Shown here: piece by piece, positions 21,349-31,579 of the stretch
How the letters are laid out: each line of letters opens with the position of its first letter
How positions within the stretch are numbered: position 1 is the first letter of the stretch
NCBI GenBank assembly: GCA_016081115.2
Contig: JABTTQ020002188.1
Coordinates: 434,001-498,000 of the forward strand
Source of the DNA: Rehmannia glutinosa
Taxonomy: Eukaryota; Streptophyta; Magnoliopsida; Lamiales; Orobanchaceae
Direction: 5' to 3'
DNA length: 64,000 nt
Notes under the pieces: model-generated
Seen by the model: only the letters and a program-made list of their open reading frames with translations
Told to the model about the DNA's origin: nothing
Database searches by the model: none
Position numbers and translations under genes: made by a program

Positions 21349-21600
21349 GGCTTTTGTTCAGCATGTGTTCATAATGTTCTATTAGTCTATCCCTTTGAAG
21401 AATTATCTTATATGCCTGGAGTAGGAAACGAACAACTACGTGTCTTTGGCGATCTTTGAAGGAGTCGGATTACTTGAAGTTGAACACTATGAAATGTTTG
21501 TCAAACGGTCTAGGGGCAGTAATTATCCGACTGCTGGCGTTGCGAGCCATCTCACCTGGTGCTGTTTCGGTCGAAAAGAAGTATGCATTTTAAGGAATTT

Positions 21601-22770
21601 ATTAATTTAACGTAAGCATGTTGGGCCTGATATGGTCATAATGGACTATTTCCATTTTCACCTATAAACCTTAGTTTGGGACTGATAACATAGAATTATG
21701 AGAACTTTATAGAAGTATGTCCTGTTAAGTTTATCTAAGTAGGTGTAACAATGTCACGAACGAAACAGATGACAGAAAATGAGGGTGCTCATACTCTGTG
21801 AAATCTGGAACGAATTTGATCGTGTTTCCTTATTTATTATAAAGGGTATAATGGGAACTTTAATGAATATTTGATTCTTTTTAGTAAGGAAGACCAAAGT
21901 TGTAACTGAAACCTCAAAAGAGGTCATTCTTAATTTTACCCCATAAAAAACAGTTACAGTACCGCTTTCTCAAAAAGCGGTACTTAAGGGAACACTTTCC
22001 CTAATATTTTAAAATTCCTCACTTTCATCACCTTTGTGTAATTTTTTCCCACAAATACCATCATAATAAACAATAAATAAGGCAAATACTTCCTTATCAA
22101 GATAAACACTAATTCTACACGTGGAAGAAACAAATGTATGGAGCCAAAACTTTTCAACAATTTCAAACACACGTTTGAAAAGAAAAAAATCTTGAAACAA
22201 AATTTCCAACATTTTGACTGTTGATCGATCAAGAAACTTAAGATTAGTTTAATTACCAAGTATGTATCAATATCAATTGATTCCGTGTCAAAATCAAATT
22301 CTTTGAGTCAATAAAATATTATTCTAACAATTAATTTTAGAGATGCGTAAATTCTGCCCTCAAGTATCATCAGCATTCAGCAGTATGGATTCTATTGATT
22401 TTTTTTCTCCCATTAAGAATTATTATTCCAAATTTCCATTTTTTCTTAAAATTAAATAATTAATAATATTTATTATAAAATAACGATTAACATATAATAA
22501 TGTAGGAAGAAACAAAAGTACGATCTTGCCATATCTATCAATACGAAAATGATGGGAGCCGCAGCTTTACTATTTGCTCGTATCAACTTATTGCCCTTAT
22601 TGCTAGTTGTTTGGCATTGTAAACAATACTTTACTCTTTTTTTCTTTTTATTATATATTTCTCATTTATTGAAAAAATAAAATAAAAAAATCTATTTTCT
22701 CGTATCAACTCTTTCTCCTCTTTCTTATAGTATTTCATAATTCATATTATGTTCCAATATATAACTTCCG
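21601..22770. other. AT-rich stretch without a recognisable gene
   Basis: No supported coding frame: the minus-strand frame 22259-21984 is hydrophobic low-complexity translation without motifs. A strong hairpin lies at 21958-21984. The part near 22500-22770 leads into the foldback element that starts near 22771. Confidence 0.5.
21958..21984. repeat. 11-bp perfect-stem hairpin
   Basis: AGTACCGCTTT and AAAGCGGTACT are separated by CTCAA. The stem is GC-richer than its surroundings. It has no T-run typical of a terminator and no known RNA family; it may be a MITE remnant or part of the viral leader. Confidence 0.6.
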
Positions 22771-22921
22771 GATGGGGTTTTCTATTCTATATCGTATTTC
22801 ATCTCATTGTCCACCGCACAAATGTTTGTTACGTGTCAACTATTTACCATATTAATTTACAAGCATAAATCAAGTATAGAGTATGGGGTTTTAATATGGT
22901 AAATAGTACACACGTGACAAA

Positions 22922-24468
22922 CACTACAACATAAATAACATTAGGTAACACAAATTTTGTAACACTTTTTACATAAGGTACATATGTAACACATGTTTGT
23001 AACACTTTTTATATTACAATATTTATGTAACACTTTTGTAGCACTTTATCAATATGTAACACTTATATGTAACACTTTTATATAAGTAACACTTTTAAGT
23101 ATCACTTTTTTTTTTGTTATTTCTTTTGTAACACAAATAGGTAACATTTTTGTCAATATGTAACGCTTATATGTAACACTTTTTAAGTATCACTTTGTTT
23201 TTGTTATTTCTTTTGTAACGCAAATATGTATCACTTTATTTAAGAAGCACTCTTGCCAACACTATATTTTAATGATTTTAACACTTTTAAGCTATATTTT
23301 AGTAAAACAAAATTATATAACTATCATTAATTCATGTCAACGATTTATTTAATTAATTGATGTCACCAAACCTAAAAATTGTAGACATTATTTACTCTTT
23401 TTTTTTAACTGAATTTTTATTTTCTTTTTACAAAGTATTTTAGTTTTGCTTTTATTTTTTTATTATTTACGAAGCCAATTAATTCCGTCTTAATACAGAC
23501 GGAAAATGCGCATGTATATATTTTATTATTATTATTTATTTATTTATTATTTTTACTAACGGAGACCAATTTCATCGTTAACCTTTTTTTTATATTTTTT
23601 TTTATTTTTTTTAAAAAAATTACCAATGAAAATTGATGTTGTCGGTAATTACTTAGGAATTTTTTCCGTCGGTAAATTATTTTTTCGTTATTTTCTTTTA
23701 ATTTTTATTGTTAGAACTTTTTTATCTGTCGGTATATTAATTTTATATTTTTATATATTTTATATTTTTACCGGTTGAATATTTATCAGTCGATAAATTT
23801 ATTTTATATAATTTTGATATTTTTAGTTTTTTGTGTCCTTTAATATATAATATAATATGATTTTCAAACTATATACTATACAATATAAAATTTGATATAT
23901 ACAGTGTATAATATAATTTAATACATAAATTATAAAATATAATCTTTATAATATAAAATATATTGTATATACATATAATATATATATATGTGTGTGTGTG
24001 TGTGTATGTGTATATATAAAACAAATCAAAAGTTGTAATAAGAATCAACTTAGCTTAGTGGCAAATTGCCACTTCCATACATAACTGGTCGTGGATTCGA
24101 ATCTACTTGGTGGGAAAAATAGTATTTCTATGAAGTGCTACAAAAAAAGTGTTACATAAGATTCATATGTAACACTTTAGAAGTTTTTGTTTTTAAAGTG
24201 TTATAAATATAAAAAGTGTTACAAAAAAGTGTTACATAAGATTCATATGTAATACTTTAGAAATATTATTTCAAAGTGTTACCAATAGAAAACTTAATGT
24301 AACACTTAGAAAATGTGTTACTAAAAGCTAATAAAAGTGATACCTTAGACTATAGGTAGCACGGGCAAGTGTTGCGCCATAAAAGTGCTACCTATTGTCT
24401 ATAGTAACATTTTATGGCCATTAGGTAACATTTTTTGAGTGTTACCTAATGTCATTTATGTTGTAGTG
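22922..24468 (+). mobile_element. Non-autonomous CACTA element, copy 1
   Basis: A 1,547-base element with CACTA terminal inverted repeats: left CACTACAACATAAATAACAT, right ATGTCATTTATGTTGTAGTG. It is flanked by the 3-bp duplication AAA, the CACTA hallmark. Subterminal regions hold many copies, in both orientations, of a TGTAACACTTTT-like motif, where a CACTA transposase would bind. The interior is AT-rich with ACCGACGG-type motifs and a TA/TG microsatellite (about 23970-24020). There is no transposase. It carries a tRNA-like pol III box pair at 24051-24103. Confidence 0.92.
24035..24115 (+). other. tRNA-like/SINE-like segment with pol III A and B boxes inside CACTA copy 1
   Basis: TAGCTTAGTGG at 24051-24061 fits the A-box consensus TRGYNNARNGG. 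GATTCGAATC at 24094-24103 fits the B box, except for one base in the WTC position. The gap is 32 bases, normal for tRNA-derived SINEs. It does not fold as a full tRNA that I can see. The same segment is present in inverted CACTA copy 2, so it was part of the element before the copies separated. Confidence 0.55.
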
Positions 24469-24529
24469 AAATATCTGTGCAGTAGTGGAAATAAGATGAA
24501 ACACGAATTTGGAATAGAAGATCCCATGC

Positions 24530-24872
24530 ATCAAAATAACACCGTACACATTCACCTAGTAAATTGAAATACTAAGTGTAATACCACATATAATAGAAAA
24601 TCACGTGAGTTTTTACCTTAGTTTGTTATTATTTAAAGCTTCATTTCGATTGATAGGTTTGAAGCTTCACATTTTGAATCCGTAATAATAAATCAATTGT
24701 TCTTGTTTTCACAATTCCATAATACTATGAATTTCAAATCTTTGAACTATTATTTTAAGCTATTTTAAATTACTATGATAAATTTTAAATTTATCTTTTA
24801 CAAAATCATTTGAAATTATTTTCTCATATTCTTCCTTCTTATCCAAATTATTCTCCTCAATAGAATTTACTG
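24530..24872. other. Spacer between the two CACTA copies, no gene seen
   Basis: AT-rich sequence without coding frames or repeats that I can support. It separates two oppositely oriented copies of the same CACTA element. Confidence 0.5.
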
Positions 24873-25144
24873 CACTACAACATAAATGATATTAGGTAAC
24901 ACCCAAAAAGTTTTATCTAATGGCCATAAAATGTTACTATAGACAATATATAGCACTTTTATGGTGATGCACTTGCCCGTGCTACCTATAGTCTAAGGTA
25001 TCAGTTTTATTAGCTTTTTTCTAAAGTGTTACATATGAATCTTATGTAGCACTTTTTATATTTGTAACACTTTAAAAAAAATACTTCTACAGTGTTACAT
25101 ATGAATCTTATGTAACACTTTTTCTATAGCACTTCGTAGAAATA

Positions 25145-25230
25145 CTATTTTTTGCCACCAAGTAGATTCGAACCCACGACCTGTTATATATAGAAGTGAC
25201 AATTTGCCACTAAGCTAAGTTGATTCTTAT
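25145..25230 (-). other. tRNA-like/SINE-like segment with pol III boxes inside CACTA copy 2
   Basis: On the minus strand TAGCTTAGTGG and then GGTTCGAATC follow each other with about the same spacing as in copy 1. The B box is closer to consensus here than in copy 1. The segment sits next to a TA/CA microsatellite, as in copy 1. Confidence 0.55.
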
Positions 25231-25772
25231 TACAACTTTTGCTTTGTTTTATACACACACACACACGCACATATATATATATATATATATATATTAAAAT
25301 TGTCTAAAAAATATATTATATGTGTATATAATATATTTTATATAATAAAAATTATATTATATAATATTTGTATTAAATTATATTATACACTGCATATATT
25401 ACAAATTTGATATTATATAGTATATAGTTTGAAAATCATATTATGTTATATATTAAAGGACACAAAAAATTAAAAATATCAAAAATATATAAAATGAATT
25501 TATCGACTGATCAATATTCAGTTAGTAAAAATAAAAAATATATAAAAATATAAAATTAATTTACCGACAGATAAAAAGTTCTAACACTAAAAAAATTAAA
25601 TAATAAATAAGTAATGAAAAAATAATTTACCGACGGAAAAATTCATAAGTAATTACCGACAACATCAATTTCATTGGTAATTATTTTTCTAAAAAAGTAA
25701 AAAAAAATAAAAAAAATGTTAACAATGAAATAGGTCACCGTTAGTAAAAATTAAAAAATAAATAAATAATAA

Positions 25773-25773
25773 T

Positions 25774-25808
<35 letters not shown>
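25773..25808. repeat. (TA)n microsatellite
   Basis: An uninterrupted TA run in the interior of CACTA copy 2, at the place of the TA-rich tract of copy 1. Confidence 0.9.
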
Positions 25809-25812
<4 letters not shown>

Positions 25813-26129
25813 ATTTTCCGTCGGTATTACGACGGAATTAATTACATCCGAAAAAAATAAATAAATAAAAGCAAAACTAAAATACTTTATAAAAAAACAA
25901 AAAACAATTAAAAAAACAGAGTACATGATGTCTATAATTTTTAGGTTTGGTGATTTTTTTTGTCTTCACCTATTTTGTGACATCAATTAATTAAATAAAT
26001 CATTGACATGATTTAATGATAGTTATACAATTTTGTGTTACTAAAATATAGCCTAAAAAGTGTTACAATTAATAAAATATAGTGTTGTCAAGAATGCTTC
26101 TTAAATAAAGTGATACCTATTTGTGTTAC

Positions 26130-29100
26130 TGTGAAGCCCCGATTTTTCCGAACATATAATTGATTCTTATTGTCATCTATGTATTTGATCGACTATTTTA
26201 CCGCGTCACTTTGACGGGTAATTATCATTAATATATACATTTTGTACTTTATTTCATTTTATTTAATTACTTGTGATCATGATCATCATTAATTCTATTT
26301 TGCATTTATGATCACTTGATTGATCATTATTACTATTTTTGTATTTATTAGTCACCTTAGAATTTTAAGAGACTATTTATTTTAGAGACTTTTACCTTAT
26401 AGAATTAAGATTTTGATTTAGATTAAGTGATCATGAGACTTATAAGTGATAAAGGAAATCACTAATTGTTTTGGAGATTGACATATTTCATCTATTATCA
26501 TCAAATTTGGGGCAAAACAAAATATGGGGAATTGCCATAATGCCCTCATAGTGGACGGCCAACATGGAAATTTTGGAGTAAAAATATCATCCAACTCTTG
26601 TACACTTACACCTTATATTAGTCATCTTGTGTATAATTATATCATTAATTCAAACATTATACACATCATCTCTTACATTACTTCTTTAATATTATTTTTG
26701 CCAACATGTTGGAAGTCTTCCAACATTCCATTCAAACCATGTCTTGCCCATACCTTTGACCTTCAAATTGTCTCCCATGCAAGAGGAAAAATGCAAGATA
26801 CAAAATTAAACAAAAAAAATCTCTCCCTCTATCCCCCCCATTTGGACGGCCAAGAGGCCATTTTACACAAAACATTTATCAAAAATTTTATCCAACACAT
26901 TTTAATTCTCAAGCAAATTCTCCTCATTCTCTCTAACTTCTCTCTAACCTCACTCACATCTTCAAATCTTCAAATGAAATTCATTCATATCTTAAAACCT
27001 TCAAACACCAACTATTCACATCTTCAAATCTTCAACATAAGTTCTTCATATCTTCTAGTACCCCTTCTTCACATCTTCAAATATTCAAACACAAGTCCTT
27101 CACATCTTCAAACCCATCTTCATATCTTCAAGAACATCTTCTTCCTAACATCAAACATACCTTCTTTCTTCAAACATCTAAACCAAAACAAACAATCTTA
27201 CCACTTAAACACCAAAATTTCGAACACCCCTATTTCAAGGTAAGAAATTTCACTCCTCAATTCAACTTAAATTCTTACTACTCATCACCTTCTCCTCTTA
27301 ACTTAAGGTTATATTTTGGATTTTGAGGTACTTAGAAGACCACTTGGAGACATGCATGTATGGTGGTGAAACTTGAAGACTTGAAGAAGAACTAGTAGAG
27401 AAATTTGGACTACAAGGTAAGAATTGGACCCTAAAGCCCTTCTTTCTTCTTCTTCCTATTTTTTTCAAATTTTAACACCCCTTTTTCATTTTTGAGAAAT
27501 AGGGGCTGACCTTAGGTGATTTTGGAGTTGAACCAAAATTTCCAAATTTGAAGCTTCAACTAGTTTCAAATCACCTACTACACAAGGTAAAGTGTAGTCT
27601 TTCCAATTTCTTATCTCCTTCTTTTTCTCCTTAATTTTTCTCTCATTTTTCTAACTTCAAATTTTTGATATTTCTTGACTTAGGGGCTGACCTAAGAAGC
27701 CTCATCCAAAAATTGTGAAATTTATCCTTTTATTTCACAATTTCTAATTTTAAGGTGGGTGGAAAAATACTTTCCAACTTCTAGGTGTTTTTATTAAAAT
27801 GCATGTAGAATTTTGATCATGAGCCTTTGATATATATAATCTATGTATTGAATGTCAATTTTATGTATCAAATCATGAAAATTCTCAAGAGTTGCTCAAA
27901 ATTGCTATTTATTGAATTTTAGGTGCATGCATGTACAATTTAATGTTCTATTTGATGAATTATTGTATGAATTGGACATGCATGTGTATGATCTTTGAAA
28001 TCCATATTTTGGATGACTTATAACCTGGAAAAGTCGAGCATAAATTGATTAAATTCCAATTTTGGACTTAAAAATGTAAAAATAGAAAGTTGGACTAAAT
28101 TGCAAGAAAATGAAAGCTAAAGGACCCCTCTGCAAATTTTGATTTTTGGTACTGTACTCAGGTTCAAAAATAACTTTTGGACATTTTAATAAAGTTTTAA
28201 GAGTTTTAAGATAAATAAAATCAACCTTTAAAAGCCCAAGGACTAGATTGTAAAATTTTGAAAGTTTAAGGGCTACTTTGCAATTTTTAAAACTGCACCA
28301 GACCTAAACTTTAAAATTTTAAATTTTTACTCTTAAGGTACTGGGAATTACATATTTTAAAAGTATTCCAAAAATCCAAGTGGTTAGGGCTTGGAAAGCA
28401 ATTTTACTAAAATTGAGGGACTAATGTGTAAAATACTAAACTTGAGGACCCAAATGAAATTTCCGGGACTTATGCAGCCCATACACCTGTAAATACTAAC
28501 TTAACTATAACCTAATTATATTTTGGACCCAAGGTTAAAATTTCATGACAATTGGACCCCTAAAAGCCTTAAAGGCAATTATTTCAAAATGGGACAAAAA
28601 TGATATTTTCAAAAGTTAAAGGATCTACACTTATTTATTTTAAACGATGCTTTTGTCCCAATATACCACTAATCTTAGTGACATTTTCCAACTGTAATCA
28701 CATTAAAATCGCTTCCGGTTTGTGAGTTCCGATTATTTTAAACTTAAGGTCCGAATTGGAAATGTTTACAAATTTGGGGCCAATGTGAGAATTTTATAAA
28801 ACCTCGACCTCAAAACTTTAAAAACCTAAACCTCTGGACAATTTAGAGAATTTAGGAACTGACCTCATAATTTTTCAAGGTCGGGATATTTATTTATTAA
28901 ATTTTTAACCCCAAAAGTGTTGGTTTTTACAAAACGGGGCTAAATTACAATTTTTCTTTTATAAAGGACCTAACTCAAATTATTTTCTATTTTACTAAAA
29001 TAGCCCTGGACCCTATGACTTGGATATTTAATTAAAGTATTTATTTTCCCAAAAACCCTTGACTTATCGGATCAATTTGACCGATTAATACCCGATCGCG

Positions 29101-30384
29101 GAGTGACTTCCTTGCCTTGCGATTTGAATCTATAACGGGACTTATGTTCCACCTAATCTTTCAAGATATCGAAGGTTGCTTATCCTTCCGATAATCATCT
29201 TCATCCAAAAACTCCACCAACGCCAAAATTGCCCTCGCGTTATTTCAAAAATTTTCCTGAACTGCTTCCCTGAATCAATAATACTAGATCGCTGCTGGTT
29301 GTTGCTGAACTTGTATTTACTTTCCTGCTTGAGTCAACTTGGTGTGTCGAGCTCACAATCGGAATGGATATGTCGGGGGATGGAGTTTGTCCAAGGGAAT
29401 GGATATGTCGAGCTCACAGTCAACTTGGTGTGTCGAGCTCATCGTCCTAATCCCCGCAATCGAGGGATGGAGTTTGTCCAAGGGAAGCGGGTCGTAGTAC
29501 TTGAGGTATAATCATGATTATGACAGATCCGAGCATTGCAAGCTCCACGTGGATTTTGTCTTTGCCTATGGAGCGATAAGGTGACCGGTCTTGGACCATC
29601 CCGCTCGGGAGTTACAAGGAAGAACGAAGGAATTCTTTGTCTCGATCCACACGATTCCGGAGTTATCGGACCCGTTTGGTTGGCGCTACAAACCGCACGC
29701 AACCGCTTACTTGTTTTTGCATTGATTGGCGCTACAAACCGCACGCAACCATTAATTGCCTTGCATGGGATTGGCGTTACATTTCCGTACACAATCCTAT
29801 CTGTCTTGACTGAATCACATAGTGCATGTGTGACCATGAACTGTTTTTCTCGAACTGTATAAGTATATTATTTAAATATATTCATGCATCACACTCACGC
29901 GTTTTCATATAACTGTTTTCTCACATTAACTATATTGCGCCACACTTGCACACGATCACCCCATCCACTGAGATTTCTGTCTCATCCCCACCTATTTTCT
30001 AACCTTAGATGAGGATTTCGTTGAAGATGTTGAACCGGCCCTGGATTGAGACCTTGTACTCCGCTTGTTGGATTTACTACTTCTTCTTGTTGTTGATTGG
30101 ACTCTTTTCTTGTGTTGTTGTTGGACTCTTGTATTTCTTTCCATTCCGGTTTGTAACTGAAGGGCGTAGGACCCTTTGACTTTAAGTTGTTATAGTTGGT
30201 TGATTTTCGGGTATGTAATTTAGATTGTGGATGGTTGTGGACTGTAAGTTGTATTTGTACTTGTTACTTATTTCCACTGCTATTTAGACTCTGTTTCATT
30301 GGGTTGTCGTTGATATTTATCTAGACTGTTTGGTTATTGTATTTAAGTTGTTGATCGTCGTCGCGTTCCGTTTGGGGCGTGACA
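26130..30384 (+). repeat. 5' LTR of the chromovirus (about 4.25 kb)
   Basis: A full LTR, unusually long for its lineage. The long open frame at 26524-27243 (isoleucine-, serine- and threonine-rich, no motifs) recurs in all LTR copies, including the solo LTR, and looks like AT-rich untranslated sequence with CTTCAAATCTTCA-type simple repeats (about 26960-27130). Frames near 29176-29862 are GC-richer LTR sequence without domain similarity. I do not annotate genes in it. Confidence 0.93.
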
Positions 30385-30391
30385 GTTAGAG

Positions 30392-30403
30392 TGGTATCAG
30401 AGC
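30392..30403 (+). other. Primer-binding site of the chromovirus
   Basis: TGGTATCAGAGC, a perfect complement of the initiator tRNA-Met 3' end, seven bases after the 5' LTR. Confidence 0.93.
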
Positions 30404-30693
30404 TCGGCTAGTAAGATGGAAACTTACACCGAGCTGACCCAGGATAGGACCCTCGGTCTGTGTTTTGGGTAGTACCGCAACTTGACCAATTAAGTGTGAA
30501 TTCGATTTCAAATTGGCATAGAACCGTCTTATTGATGTTTGAACTAAGTTAGAACGCATTTTTTGAGATTTCATAGTCATACTTGTTTTGACTTAGTTGA
30601 TTCTTGACTAATTTCCCTTATTCGTTCTGTCCTTATTCTCTCCCTATCTTTCCTCTACCTTTGACTGATCTGCCTTAGTTTTGTTTGATCAGG

Positions 30694-31341
30694 ATGGAGC
30701 CGTCGCCGTCTTCATGGTGGGATGTTTTCCATGCCCGTGCTGAGCGGGAATATTACCGGCAATCGATGATTCACCGCACCGGGAGAGTGATCGCGCGACC
30801 TCAGAGCTAGCCGAGGAGCGCCAGCGTAATAGGGACCTGACTCAGCGCTTGGCGAGGAGACAAGATGAAAAGAGCGAGCTGACCACTGTCATCAAGGACC
30901 GCGACAACACCATAAGAGCGCATGAGGACCAAATACAGAGTATCCAGGAGCGCCTGGATAACATGCGAGAGAAGATGAAGAGGGCAAGTGACGGCCGCCA
31001 GAAATGGGAGATTGACGCCCGCCTATCCCGTGACACCATCGAGCGCTTGGAGGAGACCCTCATCAGCGATGACATCATAGAGACGCCAAGACCGAGGTGC
31101 TTTGGCGGCTAATGCTCAGCCATTGCCACCGCCCAAGGTGGAGCCCATGCTTGACGCGAGGAGGATCCCGAGGAGGATCCGAGTAGGATCCCGAGGAGGA
31201 TCCGTCGACATTGGAGAGCCTGAGGCACTTGAGGCTGCTCCACTTGATGAGGCTCAGGGATTCGAGCAGTGGTTAGACTTCGTGGATTGGCCCGAGGTCA
31301 AGGCGCCACCTCACCGACCCGCACCCCGATTATGGACATAG
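30694..31341 (+). pseudogene. Accessory coiled-coil ORF in the gag position, function unknown
   Basis: It starts at ATG 30694 (MEPSPSSWWDVFHARAEREY) and changes frame near 30790. It continues at 30849-31090 as a charged, heptad-rich stretch (DNTIRAHEDQIQSIQERLDN, MREKMKRASDGRQKWE) and, after another shift near 31090, as a proline/acid-rich tail (EPEALEAAPLDEAQGFEQW). No gag core, zinc knuckle or protease DTG is visible. Tandem GGATCC-containing 12-base units lie at about 31157-31203. It could be a remnant of a divergent gag N-terminus or a captured ORF. Homology to pol begins 240 bases later. Confidence 0.5.
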
Positions 31342-31579
31342 CTGCGAGCGACGATGATGGCGATCTCACCGATTAGTTAGCCGATTGTTAGTTTGTACTT
31401 GTTGTTGTAGACGCTTATTCCAGTGTTGTACCTTACCTTCTATTGTACTAGATTCTGTTGTATTTTGGTTCCGATGTATCTTGACTCAGTATTCTACTGT
31501 TGTACTATGGGTGTATTCAAATTTTACATTAATGGATATGTCTTTCCCTTACTGTTGACTCTACATCTTGGTTATCATC

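Larger units (their letters stand above)
21046..21600 (+). promoter_or_regulatory. Right half of the pararetrovirus intergenic region: TATA box, leader and poly(A) signal
   Basis: Directly after the Sirevirus TSD the non-coding viral-type sequence resumes. A TATA-like TATAAAC is at 21110-21116 and an AATAAA at 21343-21348, about 230 bases apart, a spacing that fits the terminal redundancy of a caulimovirid transcript. No second primer-binding site or viral ORF is recognisable downstream, so the copy ends or decays around 21500-21600. The assignment depends on its continuity with 6551-6854 across the Sirevirus. Confidence 0.5.
22771..24529. mobile_element. Foldback MITE split by a CACTA element
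   Basis: The left arm 22771-22855 and a right arm 22891-22921 plus 24472-24529 are imperfect reverse complements. Examples are ACTATTTACCATATTAA against TTAATATGGTAAATAGT, and GGTTTTCTATTC against GAATAGAAGATCC. The right arm is interrupted at 22922-24468 by the CACTA element, whose AAA duplication lies exactly at the break. The host element would be about 210 bases, typical of a MITE. Outer ends and TSD are not resolved, so its superfamily is open. Confidence 0.7.

Noticed and set aside
22940..23280. Regularly recurring TGTAACACTTTT units, superficially like a CRISPR array
   Set aside because: The units are short, irregularly spaced, in both orientations and confined to the subterminal parts of CACTA elements in a plant genome; they are transposase-binding type repeats.
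24035..24115. A tRNA gene
   Set aside because: Only the A and B boxes fit; no acceptor or anticodon stem is evident. Retained as a pol III-box/SINE-like segment instead.
25741..25926. 61-codon minus-strand frame with an IYIYIY run
   Set aside because: Translation of a TA microsatellite within a CACTA element.
26524..27243. 239-codon open frame on the plus strand
   Set aside because: Lies in a 4.2-kb LTR, is low complexity, has no domain, and recurs broken in the other LTR copies (34950-35524, 62858-63412).
29176..29862. Several GC-richer open frames in both strands
   Set aside because: They overlap one another, recur in LTR copies at 43698-44156 and 60334-60942, and have no recognisable domain; LTR sequence.
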